From: Cellvibrio sp. 79 | Lineage (GTDB): Bacteria; Pseudomonadota; Gammaproteobacteria; Pseudomonadales; Cellvibrionaceae | Length of the DNA stretch: 64,000 bases | Assembly: GCA_003056245.1 (NCBI GenBank) | Contig: MVDH01000003.1 | Location: 1,031,957 to 1,095,956, forward strand | Reading direction: 5' to 3' | In this document: positions 1 to 8,089 of the stretch, piece after piece | How positions within the stretch are numbered: position 1 is the stretch's first letter | Layout of the letters: each line of letters opens with the position of its first letter | Position numbers and translations under genes: made by a program | Notes under the pieces: model-generated | Seen by the model: only the letters and a program-made list of their open reading frames with translations | What the model was told of the DNA's origin: nothing | Databases searched by the model: none

Positions 1-1025
1 TTGCCTGCCGCCGCCACAATACTGGTTCCCGCCTGAATAGTTTTTTGGATTGCCAGCGCGAGAATTTTATTGTCTGGCCCCGCCAGGCTCATATTGATTA
101 CGCGCACTTTTTTTTGCAGCAGCCAATCCAGCGCGCGCACAAGATTAATCATTGTTGCACCTTGCGCATATTCATTGCGCGGATAAAAAACCGAAGCCGC
201 AAATAAATTCGCAGCAGGCAACAGCGGCATTAATTGCTCGCCGCGCCCCACCAATATTCCCGCCACGGCGGTGCCATGCGCGCGCGGTGCATCAAATGCT
301 TCGCCGGCAAAATCTTTGGTTTCGATACGACTTTGTTTAAAGGCAAGGTGCCGGGTATTAATCGCCGTGTCGATCAAACCGATGTTGATTGCCTGATGAC
401 AGAAAGGATTGATTGCAGCTGGATTGTTAATTGACGTTTGCGGGTTGTCGTTTTGCGGGCTGTAAATATGATTACGATCCAACTGCTCATGCAAATGAAC
501 CGGTAAATGTTTTTTTAATTCAGCAAAAGAATCCAACGGTGCGGGCACGCGGAAGCGCACCAGCTGCAAACCCAAATCGGCAAATTGCGTTTGCTCGATA
601 ATTTCTGCATCCACCGCCGCCAACGCTTTCAAACCAGGCTGATCAAGTAACATCAACCATTCATGTTCCACCGCACGCCAATTATCCTCAACGCGTACTT
701 CCACAAACGCAGTGCCACCATCGCGGTTAAGAATCGGCAAAACAGCCGCAACCGTATTACCAACAACGCCATTCACCGTTTGGGTTATGCCGTCCGTGGT
801 TTGGGTGAGAACATCAGTCAGTGGGTTGGTCACCGGGTTATCCAACAACCGCTGTGCTGATAACTCGTCCTCCGCAGCCCGGCGTACTTGTTCTTGCACT
901 TCATCCGTCACTTGCTCCAGCTCGCGGGTTACGCCATCAATCTGGTTGCCCACCCGATCCAGTAGCTGCGCGCTGGCGCTGTTGCACAAACAGGTCAGGA
1001 TAAGGGTCAGATACAAGAGTTTCAT
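1..1025 (-). CDS. Secreted subtilisin-like (S8) serine protease, C-terminal part outside window
   Basis: Reading leftwards from an ATG at 1023-1025 there is an open frame to the window edge (about 341 codons). It begins with a signal peptide ending near NSASAQ. A roughly 200-residue region follows with no recognised domain and probably serves as propeptide. Then come the subtilase motifs: IGLIDTAI with the catalytic Asp (near residue 219), HGTAVAGILVG with the catalytic His (near residue 250), and VINMSLAG leading to AAG near the edge. The catalytic Ser lies outside the window. The gene diverges from an ECF sigma factor and has its own ECF-like promoter, so it is probably part of that sigma regulon. 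A subtilase next to an ECF/anti-sigma pair may be an output gene or a protease of the signalling chain; the sequence does not decide which. Confidence 0.85.
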   Translation of the reverse strand, partial: MKLLYLTLILTCLCNSASAQLLDRVGNQIDGVTRELEQVTDEVQEQVRRAAEDELSAQRLLDNPVTNPLTDVLTQTTDGITQTVNGVVGNTVAAVLPILNRDGGTAFVEVRVEDNWRAVEHEWLMLLDQPGLKALAAVDAEIIEQTQFADLGLQLVRFRVPAPLDSFAELKKHLPVHLHEQLDRNHIYSPQNDNPQTSINNPAAINPFCHQAINIGLIDTAINTRHLAFKQSRIETKDFAGEAFDAPRAHGTAVAGILVGRGEQLMPLLPAANLFAASVFYPRNEYAQGATMINLVRALDWLLQKKVRVINMSLAGPDNKILALAIQKTIQAGTSIVAAAG

Positions 1026-1084
1026 AAGGTTCACTCGACTTGGATAGGGAAATTAAACACAAAAAACGGCTAATCTTCATTAAA

Positions 1085-1110
1085 AACGTTTGGCAATGGC
1101 AAAAAATTCC
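1085..1110 (-). promoter_or_regulatory. Candidate ECF-sigma promoter of the subtilase
   Basis: Read on the minus strand, GGAAT (1110-1106) and CGTT (1088-1085) are separated by 17 bases, the usual form of an ECF-type -35/-10 pair. The ATG of the protease lies about 50 bases downstream. The same pair of boxes occurs facing the other way upstream of the sigma gene. Confidence 0.5.
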
Positions 1111-1145
1111 ACTAAAAGATTCCTCTAAAAAATTGTCGCCTGGCG

Positions 1146-1170
1146 GGAATAAAATCGACGCTGGCCCGTT
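1146..1170 (+). promoter_or_regulatory. Candidate autoregulated ECF-sigma promoter
   Basis: GGAAT at 1146-1150 and CGTT at 1167-1170 are spaced by 16 bases, about 50 bases upstream of the sigma factor start. ECF sigma factors commonly drive their own operon, and the match to the divergent promoter at 1085-1110 supports a shared regulator. Confidence 0.5.
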
Positions 1171-1220
1171 TACTGGATAGAACACAATGAAATTGATGAT
1201 CCGGACTTAAAGAAATCTTT

Positions 1221-1727
1221 ATGAAACAAGAACAGCTTAAACAGGAATTAACCCGTATCGCCCCCATGCTGCGCCGCTTTGCGTATTCGCTCACCGGTTC
1301 AGCGGCCGATGCCGATGATCTACTGCAAAACACCCTGGAACGTTTGCTCAGCCGTGAAATCCCGGAAGAGGTGGAGTTGGCCAAATGGGCTTTTCGCGTG
1401 TGCCGTAACCTCTGGATTGATGAGTACCGTGCACGCAAAGTGCGCCAGAAAAATGTGTATTCGCTGGATGACACTGAAGAACCAGCCGTCGATGGTGAGC
1501 AAGCGATCCACGATCAAATTACCCTGGCACAAGTCGATGCCGCCATGAATCAATTACCCGACGAGCAACGCTCGATAATGGCGTTGGTCGCCGTGCAAGG
1601 CATGTCCTATAAGGAAGTAGCCGAAACGCTGGGAATCCCGACAGGAACGGTGATGAGCCGGTTGGCGCGAGCGCGAGTGGCGCTGGCCAGGTTTTTAAAT
1701 CCGGCAGCTGATCCGGCCCGTATTTGA
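1221..1727 (+). CDS. ECF-family RNA polymerase sigma factor
   Basis: A 168-residue protein of the size of an extracytoplasmic-function sigma factor. Region 2 is seen at residues 15-75 (AYSLTGSAADADDLLQ, then WAFRVCRNLWIDEYR for -10 recognition). Region 4 is at 108-160 (LPDEQRSIMALVAVQGMSYKEVAETLGI followed by GTVMSRLARAR, the -35-binding helix-turn-helix). It lacks regions 1 and 3. An anti-sigma gene starts 10 bases after its stop, and a lipoprotein gene follows, so the three form one operon. It probably responds to envelope stress and directs transcription of itself and of the divergent subtilase; the inducing signal is unknown. Confidence 0.93.
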   Translation: MKQEQLKQELTRIAPMLRRFAYSLTGSAADADDLLQNTLERLLSREIPEEVELAKWAFRVCRNLWIDEYRARKVRQKNVYSLDDTEEPAVDGEQAIHDQITLAQVDAAMNQLPDEQRSIMALVAVQGMSYKEVAETLGIPTGTVMSRLARARVALARFLNPAADPARI

Positions 1728-1737
1728 GGAAACAGTA

Positions 1738-2454
1738 ATGACTATTTCAGATGAACAACTTTCCGCATTTCTCGATGCCGAATTACCCGAAGCAGAAATG
1801 GAATGGGTTCGCCAACAATTGGTTGACGATGAAAATCTCGCTAATCGCCTTGCAGAACTGGCAATGGTAGATGACCAGGTTGCGCGTCATTATGCGCAAA
1901 TTGATGAACGTCCACTGCCTGTTGCAATCACCCGACTACTGGCAACAGAGCCGAACCAGGCCAGCAATAATATTATTCCGTTTCCGCTGTGGAAAAGAGT
2001 GCAACGCGGTTTACAGCAGCACGCGGCTATTGCCGCTTGCACCCTACTGGTGATTGGTTTTGGGATGGTGCAATTATTGCCCGGCACTAACAATAATAAA
2101 AATAATTGGAGTGCTGTTGCACAAGTGCTGGAAAAAAATGCAAGTGGAGACGAGCAACATCTGGATGACGGTAGCCGCGTTAAACCACGCCTGACATTTA
2201 TTAACAACAATGGAAATTATTGCCGCCAGTTCCAATTAATCGAACGCGATAAGAGCAGCGAGAATATCGCTTGCCGCAACAATAATTATTGGGAATTGGT
2301 AATCAGTGAGCAACAGGAAACACTGGCTGATGGCGACTACCAAACAGCCAGCGGCGGCTCGCTGCTGGATAATGCGCTGGATGAAATGATGAGCCGCGAC
2401 GCCTTTGATGCCGCAGCAGAACAACAGGCTATTAATTCGCGCTGGTCACATTAA
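1738..2454 (+). CDS. Membrane anti-sigma factor
   Basis: A 238-residue protein directly after the ECF sigma gene with a GAGGAAA ribosome-binding site. The N-terminal about 75 residues are short acidic helices (ISDEQLSAFLDAELPEAE), typical of an anti-sigma domain that holds the sigma factor at the membrane. One membrane segment lies around residues 93-112 (AAIAACTLLVIGFGMVQLL). The rest, about 120 residues with two Cys, would be periplasmic and may sense the signal. There is no HxxxCxxC zinc motif, so it is not the ZAS class. The assignment rests on position and topology more than on sequence family. Confidence 0.85.
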   Translation: MTISDEQLSAFLDAELPEAEMEWVRQQLVDDENLANRLAELAMVDDQVARHYAQIDERPLPVAITRLLATEPNQASNNIIPFPLWKRVQRGLQQHAAIAACTLLVIGFGMVQLLPGTNNNKNNWSAVAQVLEKNASGDEQHLDDGSRVKPRLTFINNNGNYCRQFQLIERDKSSENIACRNNNYWELVISEQQETLADGDYQTASGGSLLDNALDEMMSRDAFDAAAEQQAINSRWSH

Positions 2455-2470
2455 TAAAGAGCAAACTGCG

Positions 2471-2959
2471 ATGAAAATTGTATTCCTATGCTGTTTGGTA
2501 TTGATGATTACTGCATGCGCCAGCACGCCCAATTCCAACTATCGCGCCGCCAAAGGCGATGGGCCCGGATATAAGGACATCGCACTGGATAACACCAGTT
2601 ATCGCGTGCAATTTAAAGCGCGCGGTAATCAGCGTGTGGCGGCGCAGGATTATGCGTTACAGCGCGCAGCCGAACTGACATTGGGCGCCGGTTACGATTG
2701 GTTTGTTGTTAGCCAACAAAAACGCCGCTTGATCAATGAAGACGATAATTCACCCGATTTTCCTGAAACATTCAGTGCGCAACGTTGCGGCCTGTTAGGC
2801 TGTAAAACCCAAACTTATCGCACGCCGGGGCTCGATACCGAATCCGCTGAAAGTTACACTCTGGTGTTGCTGGATATTCACATGGGCCGCGGTATTCGCC
2901 CGGAGAAAAATAGTTACGATGCACAGGAAACCTGGGAACGATTGTCTGCAAAAAAATAA
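2471..2959 (+). CDS. Small lipoprotein of the CC0125/CC1285 type
   Basis: The ATG at 2471 is chosen because it gives a clean lipoprotein signal: MKIVFLCCLVLMITACAS, with the lipobox Cys at residue 16 or so. An in-frame start further upstream would overlap the anti-sigma gene and bury the signal. The mature part (YRVQFKARGNQRVAAQDYALQRAAELTLGAGYDWFVV) matches what I recall of the CC0125/CC1285 lipoprotein family, in which a conserved segment sorts through residues around an RAAEL-T--GYDWF core. It is the third gene of the sigma/anti-sigma operon and is likely an envelope-anchored accessory of that stress response. Its molecular role is not known. Confidence 0.8.
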   Translation: MKIVFLCCLVLMITACASTPNSNYRAAKGDGPGYKDIALDNTSYRVQFKARGNQRVAAQDYALQRAAELTLGAGYDWFVVSQQKRRLINEDDNSPDFPETFSAQRCGLLGCKTQTYRTPGLDTESAESYTLVLLDIHMGRGIRPEKNSYDAQETWERLSAKK

Positions 2960-2975
2960 ATGGAATCAAATAAAA

Positions 2976-2995
2976 AGCCCGCAATAATGCGGGCT
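2976..2995. terminator. Bidirectional intrinsic terminator
   Basis: AGCCCGC and GCGGGCT form a 7-bp G/C-rich stem around a short ATAAT-type loop. A-tract on the left and T-tract on the right make it usable from both sides, ending the sigma operon and the convergent SMP-30-like gene. Confidence 0.85.
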
Positions 2996-3014
2996 GTTTT
3001 CAATAAATTACATT

Positions 3015-3914
3015 TTATTTCGTTTGCAACAACCACTCACGCCCTGGCAGTTCACTGCGGAAAGTTTCAATCGCACCGCGATCTTGCATGGTGACATACA
3101 CGGTTTTGCCATCATCACCGCCAAAAGCCACATTGGTAGGTTTTTGGCCTTTTAACTTAATGCGTTGCAACAATGTACCTTGCGGTGAAACCACGGCCAC
3201 TTCACCGGCAGCGTAGCGGGCGATATACAAATTGCCATCAGCATCGCAACGCATTCCATCCATACCGTGGTCTTTAAATTCAATCAGCAAACGTTTGTTT
3301 TTTACATCGCCCGTTTTTTTGTCGATGTCATATTTCCAGACTTTGCGCTGCACACTTTCGTTCACGTATAAATGCTTTTCATCGGTACTGACTTCAACAC
3401 CGTTAGTGGTCCCCATGTTCGCTTCCAGTAGGGTCACAGTGCCATCCGTTGCAACCTTCCACAAGTTGCCAGTATTGTCCGCCCACTTGGGATCGCTAGC
3501 GTAAATAATTCCGGATTTGGCGATAGCAATATCATTGGGCTGGTTCATTTTATCGCTGTGTGCATGCACACTGACGGCCCTGGTTTTGGGATCAATTTTT
3601 AATACGTTATGCGCTGAATAATCGGCCACATACATTGCGCCATTGCGATCAAAACGGATGCCATTGCCGGTGCTGCCCTGAGGCAACTTTACAAACAGTT
3701 GCGCATTATCTTTTTTATCGATAATGCCGATGGTGCCCTCTTCGGCAAAATTCACTGCATATAAATTGCCTTGCGCATCTACCGCCGGGCCTTCCACGCC
3801 TTGGGTAAATACCTTGTCGGCCACGAAGTCTTCCGTCTGGGCGGACACGATTGGTGATGCAATCAGTGCGGATAAAAAAGCGCAATACAATGCGCGCGGA
3901 TGGAAATCTCTCAT
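3015..3914 (-). CDS. Secreted SMP-30/gluconolactonase-like beta-propeller protein
   Basis: A 299-residue protein with a signal peptide (cleavage near IVSAQTEDF). The body carries repeated NG/DANGNLYVAD-type blades: GPAVDAQGNLYAVNF, GIRFDRNGAMYVADYSAHNVLKID, PNDIAIAKSGIIYASD, TTNGVEVSTDEKHLYVNES and GMRCDADGNLYIARYAAG. These are the hallmarks of the SMP-30/gluconolactonase/LRE-like six-bladed propeller, with Glu/Asn/Asp metal ligands expected at such positions. It may hydrolyse a sugar lactone in the periplasm. The substrate cannot be read from sequence, and it stands alone between the sigma operon and the kinase/transporter module. Confidence 0.85.
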   Translation of the reverse strand: MRDFHPRALYCAFLSALIASPIVSAQTEDFVADKVFTQGVEGPAVDAQGNLYAVNFAEEGTIGIIDKKDNAQLFVKLPQGSTGNGIRFDRNGAMYVADYSAHNVLKIDPKTRAVSVHAHSDKMNQPNDIAIAKSGIIYASDPKWADNTGNLWKVATDGTVTLLEANMGTTNGVEVSTDEKHLYVNESVQRKVWKYDIDKKTGDVKNKRLLIEFKDHGMDGMRCDADGNLYIARYAAGEVAVVSPQGTLLQRIKLKGQKPTNVAFGGDDGKTVYVTMQDRGAIETFRSELPGREWLLQTK

Positions 3915-4117
3915 ATCTGCCTCATGTGCTTAATAATAGAATAATTCATTAGCACTCCAGAATCGCAGTGGTCTGTCTGCGGTAGTTATTTTTCCCTGTC
4001 GCTGCGCAACTTTTTATCAATGTCATTTATTAATATCTGTCGACACCCGAATTTACAATTCTTAATCGATGGCTCATCGGGCAATACTGCAAGTTAATTC
4101 CGGGAGCAGTGTACCTG

Positions 4118-4150
4118 TGGCATTCCATATACACCACCTATGGAATTCCA
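4118..4150. promoter_or_regulatory. Inverted repeat, possible operator
   Basis: TGGCATTCCATA (4118-4129) and TATGGAATTCCA (4139-4150) are inverted copies with one mismatch and a 9-base spacer. It lies in the 348-base gap between the SMP-30-like gene (start 3914, minus strand) and the end of the kinase gene. No T-tract follows, so a protein-binding site upstream of the SMP-30-like gene is more likely than a terminator. Nothing else was recognised in the gap. Confidence 0.45.
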
Positions 4151-4262
4151 CACTTTTCCAAACACTACGCGGGATAAGCCGTGCACGGTATCAATGGGGG
4201 TAAACGTTATAACCAAGAATCGTGGAGAGTGCAAATTCCTCACCCGAAAAAGCTGCCAGCAC

Positions 4263-5990
4263 CTAGAAATAAAGTGCTACGCAAAAGGCAACAAACAAAC
4301 CTCCGGACAAGCATTGCCAGAAACGTACCGGATTTTTGTCTTGCAGCAGTGCGCGATAATGTTGTTTGTATTTGGGATTGGGATGCTGTAATTCATGCAA
4401 AAATTCTGATACATCACCGTGGCGACGTTCAGGGTCGTAGCGCAAACTTTTGCGGATGGCACCATCGATCCAGAATGGCACCAGCGGATTAATTTCATAG
4501 GTGGAGGTATAACGCGTATTAAGATACGCACGCTCACTGCGGCAATTACCCAATTTGCCATCGAACGGCGCTTTACCGGTCAACATTTCAAATACGATCA
4601 CCGACAACGAAAACAGATCGGATTTTTCATCGCTTCTACCGTGCAAAATAGTTTCTGGCGGAGAATATTCAGCAGTTCCCAAAATCCGTTCGCGCGCAAT
4701 CGGTGAACTGATTTCGGCAATACCTTTTACCAGGCAAGAGCCAAAATCGATAATTTTAATTTCACCATTTCGATCTACCATAACATTGGCAGGGCGCAAA
4801 TCCTGATGCAAGGTTTCGCGGCGATGGAATGCACGTAAACCTTTGGAAATTTGTTCAACTTTATAAATAACATCTTGCACCGACGGTTGCGGATTTTCCT
4901 TAATCCACTGATTCAACGTAATGCCGTCCACATACTCCATTAAATAATAAAGGCAGGTTTTGGTTTTATTAGTCGCAATCACTTTTACAACATGGGAGTT
5001 ATGGATACGGCTACCAATCCAGGCCTCCAGGATAAATCGCTCAATGTAGGCCGGATCATCCACAAAATTGATCGACGGTGTTTTCATGCAGTATTGCTGG
5101 TTGCTTTCTACATCCCTCACCAGATAAACCTGGCTACGACTGCTCGCATGCAATTCCTTTTCGATGCGATAACCGTCAATGACCATTCCCGGATTTAAAT
5201 GGGGCGGAAACGGCAAAGCGCTGAGCTTCTGGCAGGCATCATCCACATTTTGCCTGGGCAACGAGTCAACTCGCAAAACCTGGCAACTAATATTGTCGTC
5301 GCTATTATTCGCCGCTGCCATACCAACAAGTTGTTGCGCGAGCGCTTCAAAATCATCGCCTGCCAACTGCAAAAAACTTGCAAGTTTTTCGTCGCTAATA
5401 AAGTCGTGCAAGCCATCAGTGGTCAGTAAGTAAATATCCTTTTCTTCGAGGTCAATCGTTTTGTAATCCACATCAAGCGAAACATCCAGCCCCATCGCGC
5501 GCACCAGATAAGACTGATCGGCATTAATAATGGTGCGATGGTCGCGCGTTAGCTGTTCAAATTTTCCGGCACGCAAACGATAAATACGCGAATCGCCCAC
5601 ATGAAAAATATGTGCGCTTTGGGATTTAAAAATAATGCAGCTCAGTGTACTGACAAACCCTTTTTGCGCCTCACGGAAATGTTGCCCGCGCGAATACAAC
5701 CAGCGATTCAGAGCGACCAAAACTTGCGTTGTCGATTTTTTTACCGTCCAGGTATCAGGCGTGGAAAAGTAATCAGCAAGGAAATTACGCACGCAGGTTT
5801 CGCTGGCTTCCTTGCCTGCCTCAGCAGCACTAACGCCATCGGCAATAATGGCCACCGCACCTTTGGTATCCAGCAACATTCCTTCCGGAATACGAATACC
5901 AATTGCATCCTCATTTTGCGCCTTAACACCAGCGGAAGAAAATTGGCCGACGGTAAACCCCAGGTTGCTGTTAAGGTGCCACTCGTTCAT
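4263..5990 (-). CDS. PP2C phosphatase / Ser-Thr kinase fusion, membrane-anchored (left copy)
   Basis: A 575-residue fusion. Residues 10-240 are a PP2C phosphatase with the metal-binding acids in place: NED (26-28), ADG (50-52), VGDSRIYRL (131-139), TTDG (190-193), DDN (231-233). Residues 272-500 are a Ser/Thr kinase: Lys303 in MKTP, Glu322, HQDLRPAN (395-402), IDFG (414-417), SPPE. The glycine-rich loop is replaced by ELHASSRSQVYLV, lacking GxGxxG. A single C-terminal membrane segment ends the protein. The ATG at 5990 is chosen because it overlaps the transporter stop as TGATG, so translation is coupled; a TTG one codon upstream is the alternative. Such fusions sit beside nitrate transporters in pseudomonads (PA1782 next to nasA), which suggests a role in nitrate assimilation signalling. 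Confidence 0.9.
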   Translation of the reverse strand: MNEWHLNSNLGFTVGQFSSAGVKAQNEDAIGIRIPEGMLLDTKGAVAIIADGVSAAEAGKEASETCVRNFLADYFSTPDTWTVKKSTTQVLVALNRWLYSRGQHFREAQKGFVSTLSCIIFKSQSAHIFHVGDSRIYRLRAGKFEQLTRDHRTIINADQSYLVRAMGLDVSLDVDYKTIDLEEKDIYLLTTDGLHDFISDEKLASFLQLAGDDFEALAQQLVGMAAANNSDDNISCQVLRVDSLPRQNVDDACQKLSALPFPPHLNPGMVIDGYRIEKELHASSRSQVYLVRDVESNQQYCMKTPSINFVDDPAYIERFILEAWIGSRIHNSHVVKVIATNKTKTCLYYLMEYVDGITLNQWIKENPQPSVQDVIYKVEQISKGLRAFHRRETLHQDLRPANVMVDRNGEIKIIDFGSCLVKGIAEISSPIARERILGTAEYSPPETILHGRSDEKSDLFSLSVIVFEMLTGKAPFDGKLGNCRSERAYLNTRYTSTYEINPLVPFWIDGAIRKSLRYDPERRHGDVSEFLHELQHPNPKYKQHYRALLQDKNPVRFWQCLSGGLFVAFCVALYF

Positions 5991-7456
5991 CAATGCATTT
6001 CCACCATTTGCACGCGGCCGTCGGGCAATACTTCAAACATAGTGCTTTTTGGTTCTTCCAATAACATGGCGGCGATAGCGGTAACTGCAATGCTCGCGGC
6101 AATGGTGAGGAAAAATACCGGCGTGCTCACAAATGAAAATACAGTGAGAAAAATCACTGCACCGATATTGCCATAAGCACCGACTATGCCCGCAATTTGC
6201 CCGGTAAGGCTGCGGCGAATCAGCGGCACTACCGCAAATACACAACCGGCCGCTGAACCTAAAAAGAATGAACAGCACATCATAGCGCCAACGGCAAGTG
6301 CGATAGGCCAATCGCTATTGATGGTCGACATGATGAAAAAACCGATCGCTGCACCGATCAATAAAATAACCAATGATTTTTTGCGGCCAAATTTATCGCT
6401 AATCCAACCACCGGATGGGCAAGAGGCAATATCTACCCCTGCAAAACAAGCGCCGAAAATACCGGCTAATGCCACCGGCACCGCAAATGTACTTTGGAAA
6501 AACATCGGCAACATGGAGACTACTGCCAACTCCGAACCAAAAGTGACGGCATAAGCGAGGCTTAAAATCGCAACTTGTTTAAATTTATATTGCTGGAGCT
6601 TATCGACAGGCTTGGAAAAAATGTGTTGGTTCAGGCTATAGATTTTGCGGCACTGCAACAAGAAAATCGCCACTAACACGGCATCGATAACATACATGGT
6701 TGCTGCGGTAATCAATCCCAGCGTGTTAACTTTCCAGGCGAGCAATGCCAATGCACCGTACATAGGAATGTTCACCAGCAAGTACAACACGAAATCTTTT
6801 TTGCTGGTCACTTCCAAACCGCCGGATTTGTTGGGCTTGAAATAGGTAGAACCAGCAGGCGTATCCGTTACTGAAAAGTAATAAACAAAGGCATATAAAA
6901 AAGCGATCACACCCGTTATTGCGGTTGCATAGCGCCAGCCATCATCGCCGCCAATGATTAACGCAATAGTGGGCAAACTAATTGCGGCCGCTGCCGAGCC
7001 TATATTGCCCAGGCCTTTATAAATACCTTCAGCCAAACCCATTTGGCGCGCAGGAAACCATTCGCTGATCATGCGGATACCAATCACAAAACCGGCGCCC
7101 ACAAAACCTAAAAGAAAGCGCGCTAATGCCAACGCCTCGAAACTGGTCGCCAGCGAAAAAAACAGGCATAAAAATCCGGTAATGATCAATAACAGGGAAT
7201 AAATATTTCGCGGACCAAAAGAATCCACTAGCATACCAATCACGATCCGCGCCGGAATGGTGAGCGCGACGTTAAGGATCAGCAAGGTTTTTACTTGTTG
7301 GTCAGTCAAGCCAAAACTGGCCTGGATAGCAACCAATAACGGTGCGTGGTTAAACCACACCAGAAAGGTAATAAAGAACGCAATCCAGGTCAGGTGCAGT
7401 ATCCTTGTTTTACCCGCAAACGATAACAAATTCAGTTTTGCACTATTTTCACTCAT
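5990..7456 (-). CDS. NarK/NasA-type nitrate/nitrite MFS transporter (left copy)
   Basis: A 488-residue, 12-segment MFS protein. Nitrate-porter signatures are visible: [30 protein letters not shown], with the Arg that contacts substrate in NarK, followed by GLGNIGSAAAA and, in the C-terminal half, AYGNIGAVIF as the second nitrate-signature loop. An MFS motif GMLVDSFGPR (about residue 76) and GWISDKFGRKKS are also present. ATG at 7456 is preceded by GAGG; a GTG lies one codon upstream. It heads an operon with the phosphatase/kinase fusion and has a sigma-54 promoter. Closely similar to the divergent transporter at 8090, hence a duplication. No nitrate or nitrite reductase gene is in the window. 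Confidence 0.9.
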   Translation of the reverse strand: MSENSAKLNLLSFAGKTRILHLTWIAFFITFLVWFNHAPLLVAIQASFGLTDQQVKTLLILNVALTIPARIVIGMLVDSFGPRNIYSLLLIITGFLCLFFSLATSFEALALARFLLGFVGAGFVIGIRMISEWFPARQMGLAEGIYKGLGNIGSAAAAISLPTIALIIGGDDGWRYATAITGVIAFLYAFVYYFSVTDTPAGSTYFKPNKSGGLEVTSKKDFVLYLLVNIPMYGALALLAWKVNTLGLITAATMYVIDAVLVAIFLLQCRKIYSLNQHIFSKPVDKLQQYKFKQVAILSLAYAVTFGSELAVVSMLPMFFQSTFAVPVALAGIFGACFAGVDIASCPSGGWISDKFGRKKSLVILLIGAAIGFFIMSTINSDWPIALAVGAMMCCSFFLGSAAGCVFAVVPLIRRSLTGQIAGIVGAYGNIGAVIFLTVFSFVSTPVFFLTIAASIAVTAIAAMLLEEPKSTMFEVLPDGRVQMVEMH

Positions 7457-7492
7457 CACCCAAACCTCAAGGTTTACTCATGAGGCGCTTTC

Positions 7493-7508
7493 AGCAATAA
7501 CCAAGCCA
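7493..7508 (-). promoter_or_regulatory. Sigma-54 promoter of the left transporter operon
   Basis: On the minus strand TGGCTTGGTTATTGCT gives the invariant GG (-24) and GC (-12) separated by exactly 10 bases. The transporter ATG lies about 25 bases beyond the predicted start of transcription. Sigma-54 promoters need an activator; NtrC is the natural candidate for nitrogen genes. Confidence 0.75.
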
Positions 7509-7584
7509 CAAAAGTGAAACCGCTGTTTTTCCAGCAAAAACTTTATGCACCAGATTAAAACTCCAGCAAATTTTTTCAAAAAAA

Positions 7585-7599
7585 GCACACATATCGTGC
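7585..7599. promoter_or_regulatory. NtrC-like enhancer palindrome
   Basis: GCAC-N7-GTGC, matching the arms of the NtrC consensus TGCACC-N5-GGTGCA. It lies about 80 bases upstream of the left sigma-54 promoter and about 380 upstream of the right one. A directly abutting second GTGCAC block runs to 7608. Weaker CACC-N6-GGTG-type repeats occur near 7762-7777 and may be further half-conserved sites. Confidence 0.5.
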
Positions 7600-7969
7600 A
7601 CGGTGCACCATCATATTTCTTCATCGCAGTGCAAACCGCAAAATCCATCACGCACAATTTTGGTTATACCTTGTGCTTAAAATACTGAAAACCCGTTGGT
7701 TTTTATGGCATTAACCTACGATGACTTGCGCTTGTTGCGTCAGCATCAGGCATTTTTATTGTGCACCACCCCTGGTGATGAATTTTTATTACCAAAACGG
7801 GGCACAGCACATTGACGTTAAATATTTGCACCATTCAGATTCAAATTTTATTTTTTGAGCGTTTATTTGGCGCACCTAATTTGGTTGTCAATGCCCTCAT
7901 ATCTCCCTTCCGGTAAAAAATCCGCACCGTGAAAGCGCCCCGGACGATTTGGCGCGATTTAACCACGGC

Positions 7970-7986
7970 TTGGCATAGCCGTTGCA
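7970..7986 (+). promoter_or_regulatory. Sigma-54 promoter of the right transporter operon
   Basis: TTGGCATAGCCGTTGCA has GG at 7972-7973 and GC at 7984-7985 with a 10-base spacer, an excellent -24/-12 match. Transcription would start near 7997, leaving a leader of about 90 bases. No convincing attenuator hairpin with a T-tract was found in that leader. Confidence 0.8.
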
Positions 7987-8089
7987 AAAACCTCCCTGAC
8001 AGCCACTGCGCTTTCTACTACAGAGCAGCCCCCTGAGTTATTGCGGTGCATCCTCTGTCGATGCTGAATAATTTGCCGGAACCCATGCC

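Noticed and set aside
7998-8089. Possible NasT/ANTAR-type attenuator in the leader of the right transporter
   Set aside because: No pair of hexaloop hairpins and no terminator hairpin with a T-tract could be found.
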